Shown piece by piece: positions 8,008 to 15,449 of a stretch of DNA of 64,000 nucleotides. Origin of the DNA: JACQFK01 sp964619955 (GTDB taxonomy: Bacteria; Planctomycetota; MHYJ01; JACPRB01); NCBI GenBank assembly GCA_964619955.1, contig CAZUJF010000019.1, positions 1 to 64,000 of the forward strand, read 5' to 3'. Below the pieces are notes generated by a model. The model worked only from the letters and a program-made list of their open reading frames with translations. It had not been told where the DNA came from and ran no database searches. The position numbers and the translations under genes are program-made. How positions within the stretch are numbered: position 1 is the first letter of the stretch; the number at the start of each line of letters is the position of its first letter.

Positions 8008-8859
8008 ATGGACTGGATCTGGAATCAGCTCCTGGTGCCGCTGCTCGACGTGCTCTACGTCCCCTGCGACTGGATGCTCGGCTGGTCCTCGAGGTTCGGG
8101 GCGGTGGCGGGCGTGACGATCGTGGGGGTGGTCTCGGGCATCGCCGTGATCGCCGTCCAGAAGTACGGCAGCAAGCAGAGCTTCCTGGCACGCTGCAAGG
8201 CGGATCTCGCGCTGCTGAAGCTGCGCCAGCGCAGCGCGAAGGCCTCGGGGGACGACGAGGCGCTCGTCCGGGCCCAGACCCTGCAGGGCCGCATCGGCGG
8301 AAAGTACATGGGCGCGGCGCTGAAGCCGTCGCTGTGGACGGTGCCCTTGATCGGGCTGATCGGGCTCTGGTGCGGGTCCCGGCTGGGGTTCACGCCCGTG
8401 CGCCCCGGCGCCGAAATCACGGTCATCGCGCATTTCGAGGACCATGCGAAGGGGTTCGCGCACGTGATCACGGAGGGTCCGCTCGCCGCGGCGGGTCCGG
8501 CCATCGCCGCGATCGGGATCCCGGCCCCGGCGCCCGGCGAGGAGGCCGCGACCGGAAAGCAGGCGCGCTGGATTTTGAAGGCCGGGGAGGACGGCAAGGG
8601 ACTCCTGACCGTGCGGCACGAGGGACGTTCGTATCCGCTGACGATCCCGGTGGCCTCGCGCGGCGGCCGTCCTCCGGAACCGGTGACGGTCTTCGCCGGC
8701 GCGACGCAGGCCCAGGACTCGCTGCAGGCGCTCGAGGTGAAGCTGTCGCCGAGCATGCCCGCGGCGTGGTGGAACCTGACGCTGCAATGGGGCGGGCTCT
8801 ATCTGCTGGTCGCCGTCGGCGTGGCGCTCATCCTGCGCTTCTCGCTGGGCGTCCAGTAG
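8008..8859 (+). CDS. EMC3/TMCO1 (DUF106)-like membrane protein
   Basis: A 283-residue integral membrane protein whose layout matches the EMC3/TMCO1/DUF106 branch of the Oxa1/YidC insertase superfamily. It has a first membrane helix (about 28-50), a charged helical hairpin (56-95, with KADLALLKLRQR and RIGGKYMGAALKPSLW), a second helix (about 110-128) and a third near the C-terminus (about 259-280). Unlike archaeal DUF106 proteins, roughly 130 residues with beta-rich character lie between helices two and three, predicted on the outer face. It is the last gene of the operon, beginning one base after the dikinase-like gene. Insertase activity is inferred from fold resemblance, not shown. Confidence 0.7.
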   Translation: MDWIWNQLLVPLLDVLYVPCDWMLGWSSRFGAVAGVTIVGVVSGIAVIAVQKYGSKQSFLARCKADLALLKLRQRSAKASGDDEALVRAQTLQGRIGGKYMGAALKPSLWTVPLIGLIGLWCGSRLGFTPVRPGAEITVIAHFEDHAKGFAHVITEGPLAAAGPAIAAIGIPAPAPGEEAATGKQARWILKAGEDGKGLLTVRHEGRSYPLTIPVASRGGRPPEPVTVFAGATQAQDSLQALEVKLSPSMPAAWWNLTLQWGGLYLLVAVGVALILRFSLGVQ

Positions 8860-8864
8860 GGCGC

Positions 8865-9743
8865 TCAGCACAGCACGGCCAGCAGGATGGCCGCCATCAG
8901 GAGGCCCGCCCCGATCAGGCGGCCGCGAAACACCGCGGTCCCCTGCTCCCGCTCGCGGTTGCCGAACCAGTGGCCCACGCCCCAGACGGCGAGCACGCTC
9001 CAGAGGCCGCGCGCGCTGTACACCACGTTGCTCGACGTCGCCCGGCCGTACAGCGCGATCCCGCCGATGAAGCAGAGCGCCTGGACGGAGGTCAGGCCGC
9101 CTCCCTGCAGCAGCGGCCGCCACGCGGCCCGCGGAACGCTCCCGATCATGCGATGAAGCATCCCGGCCAAGACCAGGGAGTAGAGCCCCACGAAGCCCAT
9201 CATCACGGGCAGGAAGCGGACCGCGCCCCACGCCGGGGACCATTTCTGGACCAGGACGTCGAAGAGCGCGAACGTCGCCGACGCCCCGGTCCCGAAGAGG
9301 ATGGCCGGGGCGGTGCGTCCGCCCCCCTTCACGACCCCGCCCCCGCGGCCGAGAAAGACGATGCCCGCGCTGCTCAGAACGGCCGCCGCCCAGAGCGGCC
9401 CCGGAACCCGCTCCCCGAGGAGGAGCGTGACGAAGAGCGCCACCAGCACGACCTTCAGGCCCAGCACCGGCGTGGCGACGGAGACGTCCCCGTGCTGGAT
9501 CGCCAGGAACCCGAGCAGCTGCCCGGCCAGGAAGAGCAGGGCGACCAGCGCCGGTTGGCCCCAGGACGGCGACGGCGGCAGATCCCCCGGCAGAAGCCAG
9601 AGGGTGTTGAAGGCGAGTCCGGCGAGCAGGTTCGTCACCACCGTCGTATGCCAGACGCCCGCCCCGCGGCCGGCGGCGTTCTTCAGGAACAGGATGCCGG
9701 CCACGTAGAGCAGCGAGCTGATGAACGGAAGAAGCAGGCTCAT
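8865..9743 (-). CDS. DMT-superfamily (EamA-like) transporter
   Basis: A 292-residue polytopic protein with about ten hydrophobic helices in two similar halves, as in EamA/DMT transporters of metabolites. Visible markers are LAIQHGDVSVATPVLGLKV in the first half and GGIALYGRATSSNVVYSARG in the second, the paired helix-three/four regions of this family. It ends five bases from the stop of the convergent DUF106-like gene. A promoter-like TTGGAA-16-TATGAT lies upstream on the minus strand. The substrate is not predictable. Confidence 0.8.
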   Translation of the reverse strand: MSLLLPFISSLLYVAGILFLKNAAGRGAGVWHTTVVTNLLAGLAFNTLWLLPGDLPPSPSWGQPALVALLFLAGQLLGFLAIQHGDVSVATPVLGLKVVLVALFVTLLLGERVPGPLWAAAVLSSAGIVFLGRGGGVVKGGGRTAPAILFGTGASATFALFDVLVQKWSPAWGAVRFLPVMMGFVGLYSLVLAGMLHRMIGSVPRAAWRPLLQGGGLTSVQALCFIGGIALYGRATSSNVVYSARGLWSVLAVWGVGHWFGNREREQGTAVFRGRLIGAGLLMAAILLAVLC

Positions 9744-9755
9744 GGAGGCGCGGCG

Positions 9756-9783
9756 ATCATAGCCTCCCGGCTCCGATTTCCAA
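9756..9783 (-). promoter_or_regulatory. Promoter of the DMT transporter gene
   Basis: On the minus strand TTGGAA (9783-9778) is followed after 16 bases by TATGAT (9761-9756), a 5/6 -10 box, 12 bases before the ATG at 9743. The -35 is a moderate match. Confidence 0.45.
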
Positions 9784-9844
9784 AGCGCGGGCGGCGTCGC
9801 CTCCGTTACAATTGCCGGCGCCTGAATCCGCCACGGAGAATGCC

Positions 9845-10909
9845 ATGAAGCGTCTGACCGCCCTCCTCCTGCTCCTGCTGACGCTGCCCGGCTGCAGCGA
9901 CTACCCGAAGCTCGGGGCGGACGACCCGGTCCCCCAGGCCGTCCTGGGCCCCGCCCCCGGACCCGCGCGGGCCGAGCGCGTCGTCGTCGTCAGCATCGAC
10001 GGCCTGCGCCCCGATGCCATCGAGAAGGCGGGCGCCGAGAACCTGCTCAAGCTCATCGCCCGCGGCACCTGGTGCCCCAAGGCCGAGACGATCCGGCCCT
10101 CCATCACGCTGCCCAGCCACACGGCGATGCTCACGGGCCTCGACTACAAGCGCCACGGCGTGGTCTGGAACAACTACCGTCCGGGCCACATCCCGCACCC
10201 GACCCTCTTCTCCGTGGCGTCCCAGTCCGGGAAACAGAGCGCCATGATCTTCGCGAAAGACAAATTCCACTACCTGGCCAATCCGAAATCCGTGTCCTGG
10301 ATCTACGGCCCCCCCGTGCCGAACAAGCTCCCCGAGCGCGAAGACTACACCGACCCCGCGTATCTGGAGAAAGTCAGGAAGCGGGAGGAGGACGAAGACA
10401 AACGGAAGCCGGATCCCAAGCCCGCCAAACCCGTCCTCATGAGGCCCGGAGAGCTCATGAGCACGGCCGACCTGATCTCCCGGGCCTTTTCCGAATTCTG
10501 GATGCTCAGCAAGGCGCCGCTGGTGTTCGTCCATTTCCGGGAGCCGGACTCCGCCGGCCACAAGGACGGCTGGATGGGTGCCGAATACCTGGAGTCCGTG
10601 AGGATCGTGGACAAGGCCATCGGCGAGGTCGTCGCCGCCATCGAGAAGCACGGCGGCTTCGCGAAGACCGCGCTGATCGTCACCGCCGACCACGGCGGGA
10701 GCGCCCGGGGGCACTACCGCCTCCTGGATGCGGAGAAGGCCGAGAACGTCACCATCCCCTGGATCTGCGTGGGACCCGGGGTCCCCGCCGGACTGGCCGT
10801 GGACCGGGTGGTCCGCACCTACGACACGACCCCCACCGCCCTCGCCTTCCTGGGCCTGGGCGCCCCCGAGGGCATCGACGGCCGCGCGGTCGCCGAAGTC
10901 CTGAAATAG
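9845..10909 (+). CDS. Type I phosphodiesterase/alkaline-phosphatase-superfamily lipoprotein
   Basis: A 354-residue lipoprotein of the alkaline phosphatase superfamily, close to nucleotide pyrophosphatase/phosphodiesterases. The signal peptide ends in lipobox LPGC. Metal and nucleophile motifs are in order: VSIDGLRPDAI (metal Asp), RPSITLPSHTAMLTG (nucleophile Thr/Ser), REPDSAGH (metal Asp/His) and TADHGGSARGH (metal Asp/His). The ATG at 9845 is used; an in-frame upstream start would bury the signal peptide. A TACAAT -10-like box is at 9807-9812. Placement suggests extracytoplasmic hydrolysis of phosphodiesters. The exact substrate is unknown. Confidence 0.85.
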   Translation: MKRLTALLLLLLTLPGCSDYPKLGADDPVPQAVLGPAPGPARAERVVVVSIDGLRPDAIEKAGAENLLKLIARGTWCPKAETIRPSITLPSHTAMLTGLDYKRHGVVWNNYRPGHIPHPTLFSVASQSGKQSAMIFAKDKFHYLANPKSVSWIYGPPVPNKLPEREDYTDPAYLEKVRKREEDEDKRKPDPKPAKPVLMRPGELMSTADLISRAFSEFWMLSKAPLVFVHFREPDSAGHKDGWMGAEYLESVRIVDKAIGEVVAAIEKHGGFAKTALIVTADHGGSARGHYRLLDAEKAENVTIPWICVGPGVPAGLAVDRVVRTYDTTPTALAFLGLGAPEGIDGRAVAEVLK

Positions 10910-10995
10910 CCGTAACAGGCGGGGTCCGGAAGGCACCCATCCTCCGGCCGCTTCGTGTCACCAGCGGCGCCGCCTGGGATATCTGAAGGAGCCTT

Positions 10996-11634
10996 ATGCG
11001 CCACGCCGCCCCGCTTCTCGCCGCAGTTCTGCTCGCCGCCCTTCCGGCGCGGGCCCAGGACCTCGCCCCGCTCGCCCTCGACGAGAAAGCCGGGCAGATC
11101 AGCTTCGGGGCCCGCGTCGGGGACTTCGAAAAATATCCGCAGCTCAAAGGCTCGATCGAATTCGCGATCGTGATGCCCAAGGGCAAGGAGTACGAGAGCT
11201 GCTTCATCGCCCCGCTCGACCCGATCAAACTCCACGAGATGGTGAAGAAGCTGGGCGTGGAGCCCGGGCAGCCGGCCGGCGAGAAGACCCCCGCCACGGG
11301 CGGGAAGGTGAAGATCTCCGTCGAATGGAAGGACGGCGAGAAGACGCGGAAGGAGCCGCTGGAGGCCTTCATCCTGGACGGCGACGCCGGCAAGCCGATG
11401 GCGGCCGCGGGCTGGATCTTCCAGGGCTCCAAGCAGGGCTTCGATCCCGAGACGGAGTCCATGCAGCTGCTCGTCAAGTCCACGAAGAACCTGGTCGGGC
11501 TCTACCAGGGCGAGGGGACCCCGCTCTTCACCAACCCCAACGGCCCCCTCAGCGGCCACAAGTACAAGGTCAACAAGGACCTGGTCCCGAAGCCCGGGGT
11601 CGCGCTGAAGATCGTCATCGAAGCCGCGAAATGA
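10996..11634 (+). CDS. Secreted YdjY-like domain protein
   Basis: A 212-residue protein with a clear signal peptide (MRHAAPLLAAVLLAALPARA, cleavage before QDL). The body resembles YdjY-type domains found in many planctomycete secreted proteins: an early segment IEFAIVMPKGKEYESCF, then a charged central part and a C-terminal beta-rich section ending KIVIEAAK. An AAGGAG ribosome site precedes the ATG at a normal distance. Its stop overlaps the ATG of the next gene as ATGA, so it leads a run of four secreted proteins. Biochemical function is unknown. Confidence 0.6.
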   Translation: MRHAAPLLAAVLLAALPARAQDLAPLALDEKAGQISFGARVGDFEKYPQLKGSIEFAIVMPKGKEYESCFIAPLDPIKLHEMVKKLGVEPGQPAGEKTPATGGKVKISVEWKDGEKTRKEPLEAFILDGDAGKPMAAAGWIFQGSKQGFDPETESMQLLVKSTKNLVGLYQGEGTPLFTNPNGPLSGHKYKVNKDLVPKPGVALKIVIEAAK

Positions 11635-12710
11635 AAGCTGCGGCCGCCGTCCTGATCCTGGCGCCGGCCTTCGGGGCCCCGTCGGCGGTGGCCTACGTGG
11701 AGGCGGTCTATCCGCTGCAGCAGGTCCTGGCGGAGTCCGAGGTGATCGCCGAGGGCGTCGTCGAGAAACACGACGCCGAGAAGAAGATCGCCTTCATCAG
11801 GATCGGCCGCTCGCTCAAGGGGAAGTGCCATTACGACCTCGTCCGCCTGAACTACGGCGGCGGCCAGTTCTGGCATCCGCAGGCCATCCCGAGGCATCTC
11901 GTGCCGGGGGCGCCCGCGCTGATCTTCTACAACGCCGGCCGCCAGGCGGAGGTCTACCTCAACCGCTTCTTCTTCCAGCTCTACGGCGACGCCGGGGCCG
12001 CGCCCGACAAGGCCTGGTGGACCTTCACGCACATCGAGATCCGCATGAACCGGACGTTCAACGGGACCGCTCCCGAACTCTCCGAACTCGTGCAGAGGAT
12101 CCTGGCGGGCAAGGCGAAGCCGCCCGCTCCGGACCCGAAGCTCCCGCCCATGGACCTTCCGCACGTCCTCGCGCTGCCGCCGCATCCGGAGCCGCAGGAT
12201 CCGGCGAAGCTCCCCGCCCCGTTCGCCTCGCGGGCCCTCCTCCTGGGCAAACCCCGCGAGGCGGAGAAGCCCGCGGCCACGGCCCCGGGCCTCGCCTACG
12301 CCTATTACGAGGGCCAGTGGACCGCGCTCCCGGACTTCAACGCCCTGAAACCCGTCAAGACCGGCAAGCTGGAGAACATCGACCTCTCGCCCAAGGGCCG
12401 CGAGACGCACTTCGCCTTCCGTTTCACCGGTTTCATCGAGGTCCCCCGGGACGGGGCCTACACGTTCAGCACCTCGTCGAACGACGGCTCGAAGCTGCTC
12501 ATCGGCGGCCAGGAGGTCGTGAAGAACGACCACCATCACGGCGTGGCGGAGGCCTCCGGGGAGATCGCGCTGAAGGCCGGCAAGCACCCGATCGCGATCG
12601 TACACTTCCAGGAGGGCGGCAACGCCGCGCTCGAGGTCCACTGGGAGGGCCCCGAGCTCCCGCGCCAGAAGATTCCGTCCCAGGCCTTGTCGCACGTCCC
12701 GGCTCCGTAA
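11631..12710 (+). CDS. Secreted paralogue 1: novel N-domain plus PA14 domain
   Basis: A 359-residue exported protein; the signal peptide is cleaved near VAYVEA. Residues about 23-185 form a domain I do not recognise, marked by YVEAVYPLQQ, FWHPQAIP, LVPGAPALIFYN, LNRFFFQLYGDAGA and THIEIRMNRTFNGT. After a proline-rich linker, residues about 205-355 form a PA14 carbohydrate-binding-type module (YYEGQW, HFAFRFTGFIEVP, SSNDGSKLLIGG). It is the first of three tandem paralogues and overlaps the YdjY-like gene by four bases. Probably a cell-surface or periplasmic carbohydrate-associated protein; this is inference from PA14 alone. Confidence 0.7.
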   Translation: MKAAAAVLILAPAFGAPSAVAYVEAVYPLQQVLAESEVIAEGVVEKHDAEKKIAFIRIGRSLKGKCHYDLVRLNYGGGQFWHPQAIPRHLVPGAPALIFYNAGRQAEVYLNRFFFQLYGDAGAAPDKAWWTFTHIEIRMNRTFNGTAPELSELVQRILAGKAKPPAPDPKLPPMDLPHVLALPPHPEPQDPAKLPAPFASRALLLGKPREAEKPAATAPGLAYAYYEGQWTALPDFNALKPVKTGKLENIDLSPKGRETHFAFRFTGFIEVPRDGAYTFSTSSNDGSKLLIGGQEVVKNDHHHGVAEASGEIALKAGKHPIAIVHFQEGGNAALEVHWEGPELPRQKIPSQALSHVPAP

Positions 12711-12729
12711 TCGAACGAAGGAGAGCCCC

Positions 12730-13896
12730 ATGGTTCGCAGCGCCCTCTTGATCGTCGCCTCCCTGCTGGCCGCCCTGCCCGCCGGGGCCTACGTGGAAGC
12801 GGTCTACCCGCTGCAGCAGGTGATCGCCGAGAGCGAGGTGATCGTCGAGGGCGTGGTCGAGAAGCACGACGCCGAGAAGAAGATCGCCTTCATCAAGACC
12901 GGCAAGGCGATCAAGGGCAAGTGCGCCTTCCAGACCATCAAGATCAACTACGGCGGCGGCCAGTTCTGGCATCCGCAGGCCGTCCCCAAGCACTTCGTCC
13001 CCGGCGCGCCCACGCTGACCTTCTACAACGCCGGACTCCAGTCCCAGACCTACCTCAACCGTTTCTTCTTCCAGATCTACGGCGACGCGGGCGCGCCCCC
13101 CGAGAAGGCCTGGTGGTCCCTCACGCACATCGAGATCCGGATGAACCGGACGTTCAACGGAACCGTTCCCGAACTCTCCGACCTGGTCCAGAAGGTCCTC
13201 GCCGGCAAGGCCAAGGCGCCCGCCCCCGTCGCGAAGATCCCGCCCATGGACCTGCCGCACGTGCTCGCGCTGCCCGCGCATCCCGAGCCCCAGGATGTGG
13301 CCAAGCTGCCCGCCCCCTTCCGCCCCTTCGACCCGAACGCGAAGATCGACGCGGCGGCCGCGCCGCTGCACAGCGAGGGCTTCATGACCCGGTGGCTCGT
13401 CTTCGGCCCCCTGCCCCTCGGCGACGCCGCGGGCGACCACAACGTCGCGCTCGCGAAGGAATGGATCCCCGGCCAGAAGACGCTCAAGCCCGCGCAGCAC
13501 GTGAAGGCGTCGGTCGGCGCGACCGAGTACCGCTGGGAGGTCGCCGAATCCAGCGACTTCTTCCTCGACCTCGGAAGCGCCGAGAATTCCGCGAATCTCG
13601 TGGTGACCTACGTCCACTCGGACGAGGAGATCGCGGAAGCCTTCCTGCTCACGGGCTCCGACGACAGCGCCATCTGGTGGCTCAACGGAGTCGAGGTGCA
13701 GAAGTTCGTCGGGGGCCGCGGCGTCGTCAAGGATCAGGACCGCAGCGCGAAGCCCGTGGCCCTCAAAAAGGGCGTCAACGTCCTCATGGCGGCGGTCATC
13801 AACGGCGGCGGGCCCACGGGCGCCTGCGCGCGCTTCGTCAACAAGGACAACCAGCCGCTGCTCAAGCTGAAGTCGGGAGCGGAGCCCCCGAAGTAA
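12730..13896 (+). CDS. Secreted paralogue 2: same N-domain, different C-domain
   Basis: A 388-residue exported protein (signal peptide to PAGA, cleavage before YVEA). Its N-terminal domain is a close copy of that in the preceding gene: AYVEAVYPLQQ, EGVVEKHDAEKKIAFI, NYGGGQFWHPQAVP and THIEIRMNRTFNGT are shared almost word for word. The C-terminal 200 residues are unrelated to PA14. They contain TRWLVFGPLP, a beta-rich jelly-roll-like region and SDDSAIWWLNGVEV, reminiscent of glycosidase accessory domains. It lies 19 bases after the previous stop with a GAAGGAGAG ribosome site. Function unknown. Confidence 0.7.
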   Translation: MVRSALLIVASLLAALPAGAYVEAVYPLQQVIAESEVIVEGVVEKHDAEKKIAFIKTGKAIKGKCAFQTIKINYGGGQFWHPQAVPKHFVPGAPTLTFYNAGLQSQTYLNRFFFQIYGDAGAPPEKAWWSLTHIEIRMNRTFNGTVPELSDLVQKVLAGKAKAPAPVAKIPPMDLPHVLALPAHPEPQDVAKLPAPFRPFDPNAKIDAAAAPLHSEGFMTRWLVFGPLPLGDAAGDHNVALAKEWIPGQKTLKPAQHVKASVGATEYRWEVAESSDFFLDLGSAENSANLVVTYVHSDEEIAEAFLLTGSDDSAIWWLNGVEVQKFVGGRGVVKDQDRSAKPVALKKGVNVLMAAVINGGGPTGACARFVNKDNQPLLKLKSGAEPPK

Positions 13897-13900
13897 GGCG

Positions 13901-14959
13901 ATGAAAGCGCTTTCCCTGGGACTCCTGTGCCTGCTGCCGGCGCCGGCCTACATCGAGGCGCTGTATCCGCTGCAGCAGTTCATCGCGGAAAGCGACCTGA
14001 TCGCCGAGCTGGTCGTCGAGAAGGTGGACGCGACGACCCAGACCGCGACCGCGCGGCTCGTGAAGGCGCTCAAGGGACGGAGTCCGTACGAGCGGATCCG
14101 CCTCAACCTTTCGAGCGGCCAGGAGTGGCACACGGACGCCGTGCTGCCGCATCTCGTCCCCGGCGCGCCGCTGCTGCTCTTCACCAACCCCGAGCGCCGC
14201 GGCGAGATTTACCTCAACCGGTTTTTCCTGCAGTTCTACGGGGACGCCGCCGCGCCCGCGGACAAGGCCTGGTGGACGTTCACGCACATCGAGGTCCACT
14301 GCAACCGCACGTACAACGGCCCCGCCGACGAGCTGGCCCGCCTGGTCGCGGAGGTCCTGGCCGGCCGCGCGAAGGCGCCCGCGGCGGATCCGAAGCTGCC
14401 CGCCATCACCAAGGAGGCGCTGCGGGCCCTGCCCGTCTGGGGACGGCCCCCGGAGGCCCGGGCGCTTCCGGCCTGCTTCCGGAAGCGGGACGCCTCGAAG
14501 CCCAAGGTCCGGGAGGCGGACGCTTCGGCGGACGTCGTGAAGGGGATCGCGTACGAGTACTTCGAGGGCGTCTGGGAGACGCTGCCGGACTTCGACGCGC
14601 TGAAAGCCGTCGAGAAGGGCGAGGTTGCACAGATCGACTTGTCGAAGGCGAAGCGGACGGATCAGTTCGCCCTGCGCTTCCGCGGCTTCGTGGAGGTTCC
14701 CAGGGAGGGCCGCTACGTCTTCCACACCGTCTCGGACGACGGATCGAAGCTCTTCATCGGAGACGAGGAGATCGTCAACAACGACGGCCTTCACGGCCCC
14801 GACGAGAAGAGCGGCGAGATCCTCCTCAAGGCCGGGAGGCACGCCCTCACGGTGCTCTTCTTCGAGAATGCCGGCGGCGAAAGCCTCGAGCTGTCCTGGG
14901 AGGGCCCGGACCTGCCCAAGGCGGCGATCCCGGCCGCGGCGCTCTGGCGCACCCGCTGA
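13901..14959 (+). CDS. Secreted paralogue 3: diverged N-domain plus PA14 domain
   Basis: A 352-residue exported protein, third member of the tandem family. Its N-terminal domain is more diverged (YIEALYPLQQFIAES, LVPGAPLLLFTN, YLNRFFLQFYGDAAA, THIEVHCNRTYNG). The C-terminus is again a PA14 module (YEYFEGVWETLPDF, RFRGFVEVP, VSDDGSKLFIGDEE). Only four bases separate it from the preceding stop, so the run 10996-14959 is almost certainly one operon. Alternation PA14 / other / PA14 indicates duplication followed by domain exchange. The cognate substrate is unknown. Confidence 0.7.
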   Translation: MKALSLGLLCLLPAPAYIEALYPLQQFIAESDLIAELVVEKVDATTQTATARLVKALKGRSPYERIRLNLSSGQEWHTDAVLPHLVPGAPLLLFTNPERRGEIYLNRFFLQFYGDAAAPADKAWWTFTHIEVHCNRTYNGPADELARLVAEVLAGRAKAPAADPKLPAITKEALRALPVWGRPPEARALPACFRKRDASKPKVREADASADVVKGIAYEYFEGVWETLPDFDALKAVEKGEVAQIDLSKAKRTDQFALRFRGFVEVPREGRYVFHTVSDDGSKLFIGDEEIVNNDGLHGPDEKSGEILLKAGRHALTVLFFENAGGESLELSWEGPDLPKAAIPAAALWRTR

Positions 14960-14960
14960 G

Positions 14961-15410
14961 TTATTCGACGCGCTGGATGATGTGCCAGCCGAAGGGGCTG
15001 GCCTTCGGGTCATGCTCCGCCATGCCGATGCCCTTGACGTCCAGTTTGAAGCCCACGTCGCCGAACGCCGCCACCATCTGGCGGCGGCCGTAGATCTTGG
15101 GCGGGGACCCCGTCTGCCCGTCGTTCACCAGGGTGTAGATGCCCGGGCCCGTGTCGTCCGAATGCGCTTTCATGAGGGCGGCGAAGTCCTCCCCCTTCTT
15201 CACGATCTCGAGGAGCTGCCCCGCCAGGGCCTTGGCCTCCTCCTTCGTGCGCGTGGCCTTGGTGCGGGTCCCCTGGAAGGAGATCAGGATGTGCCGCACC
15301 GTGATCTGCGCGGGTTCCGGCTTGGAGGGCGGGGCCGGCGGCGCGGGCGGAGCCCCGCCGGAACTGTCGCAGGCAACCGCCAGAAGCAGGAACGCCGGAA
15401 GCATTCTCAT
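14961..15410 (-). CDS. Parvulin-type peptidyl-prolyl isomerase lipoprotein
   Basis: A 149-residue lipoprotein (lipobox LAVAC) with a proline-rich linker and one parvulin (PpiC-type) rotamase domain: RHILISFQG, KAKE-like helix, FAALMKAHSDD and the closing SPFGWHIIQRVE. It should help fold proteins outside the cytoplasm. The central loop differs from classical parvulins: GPGIYTLVNDG replaces the usual GGDLG. It follows the PVC cytochrome gene at 15450-18653 by 39 bases on the same strand, so it may assist folding of those large exported proteins. It ends one base from the stop of the convergent paralogue 3. Confidence 0.8.
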   Translation of the reverse strand: MRMLPAFLLLAVACDSSGGAPPAPPAPPSKPEPAQITVRHILISFQGTRTKATRTKEEAKALAGQLLEIVKKGEDFAALMKAHSDDTGPGIYTLVNDGQTGSPPKIYGRRQMVAAFGDVGFKLDVKGIGMAEHDPKASPFGWHIIQRVE

Positions 15411-15449
15411 GCGGGGCACTCTAGCTCCGGCGGGGGTCTCGATCAAGCC

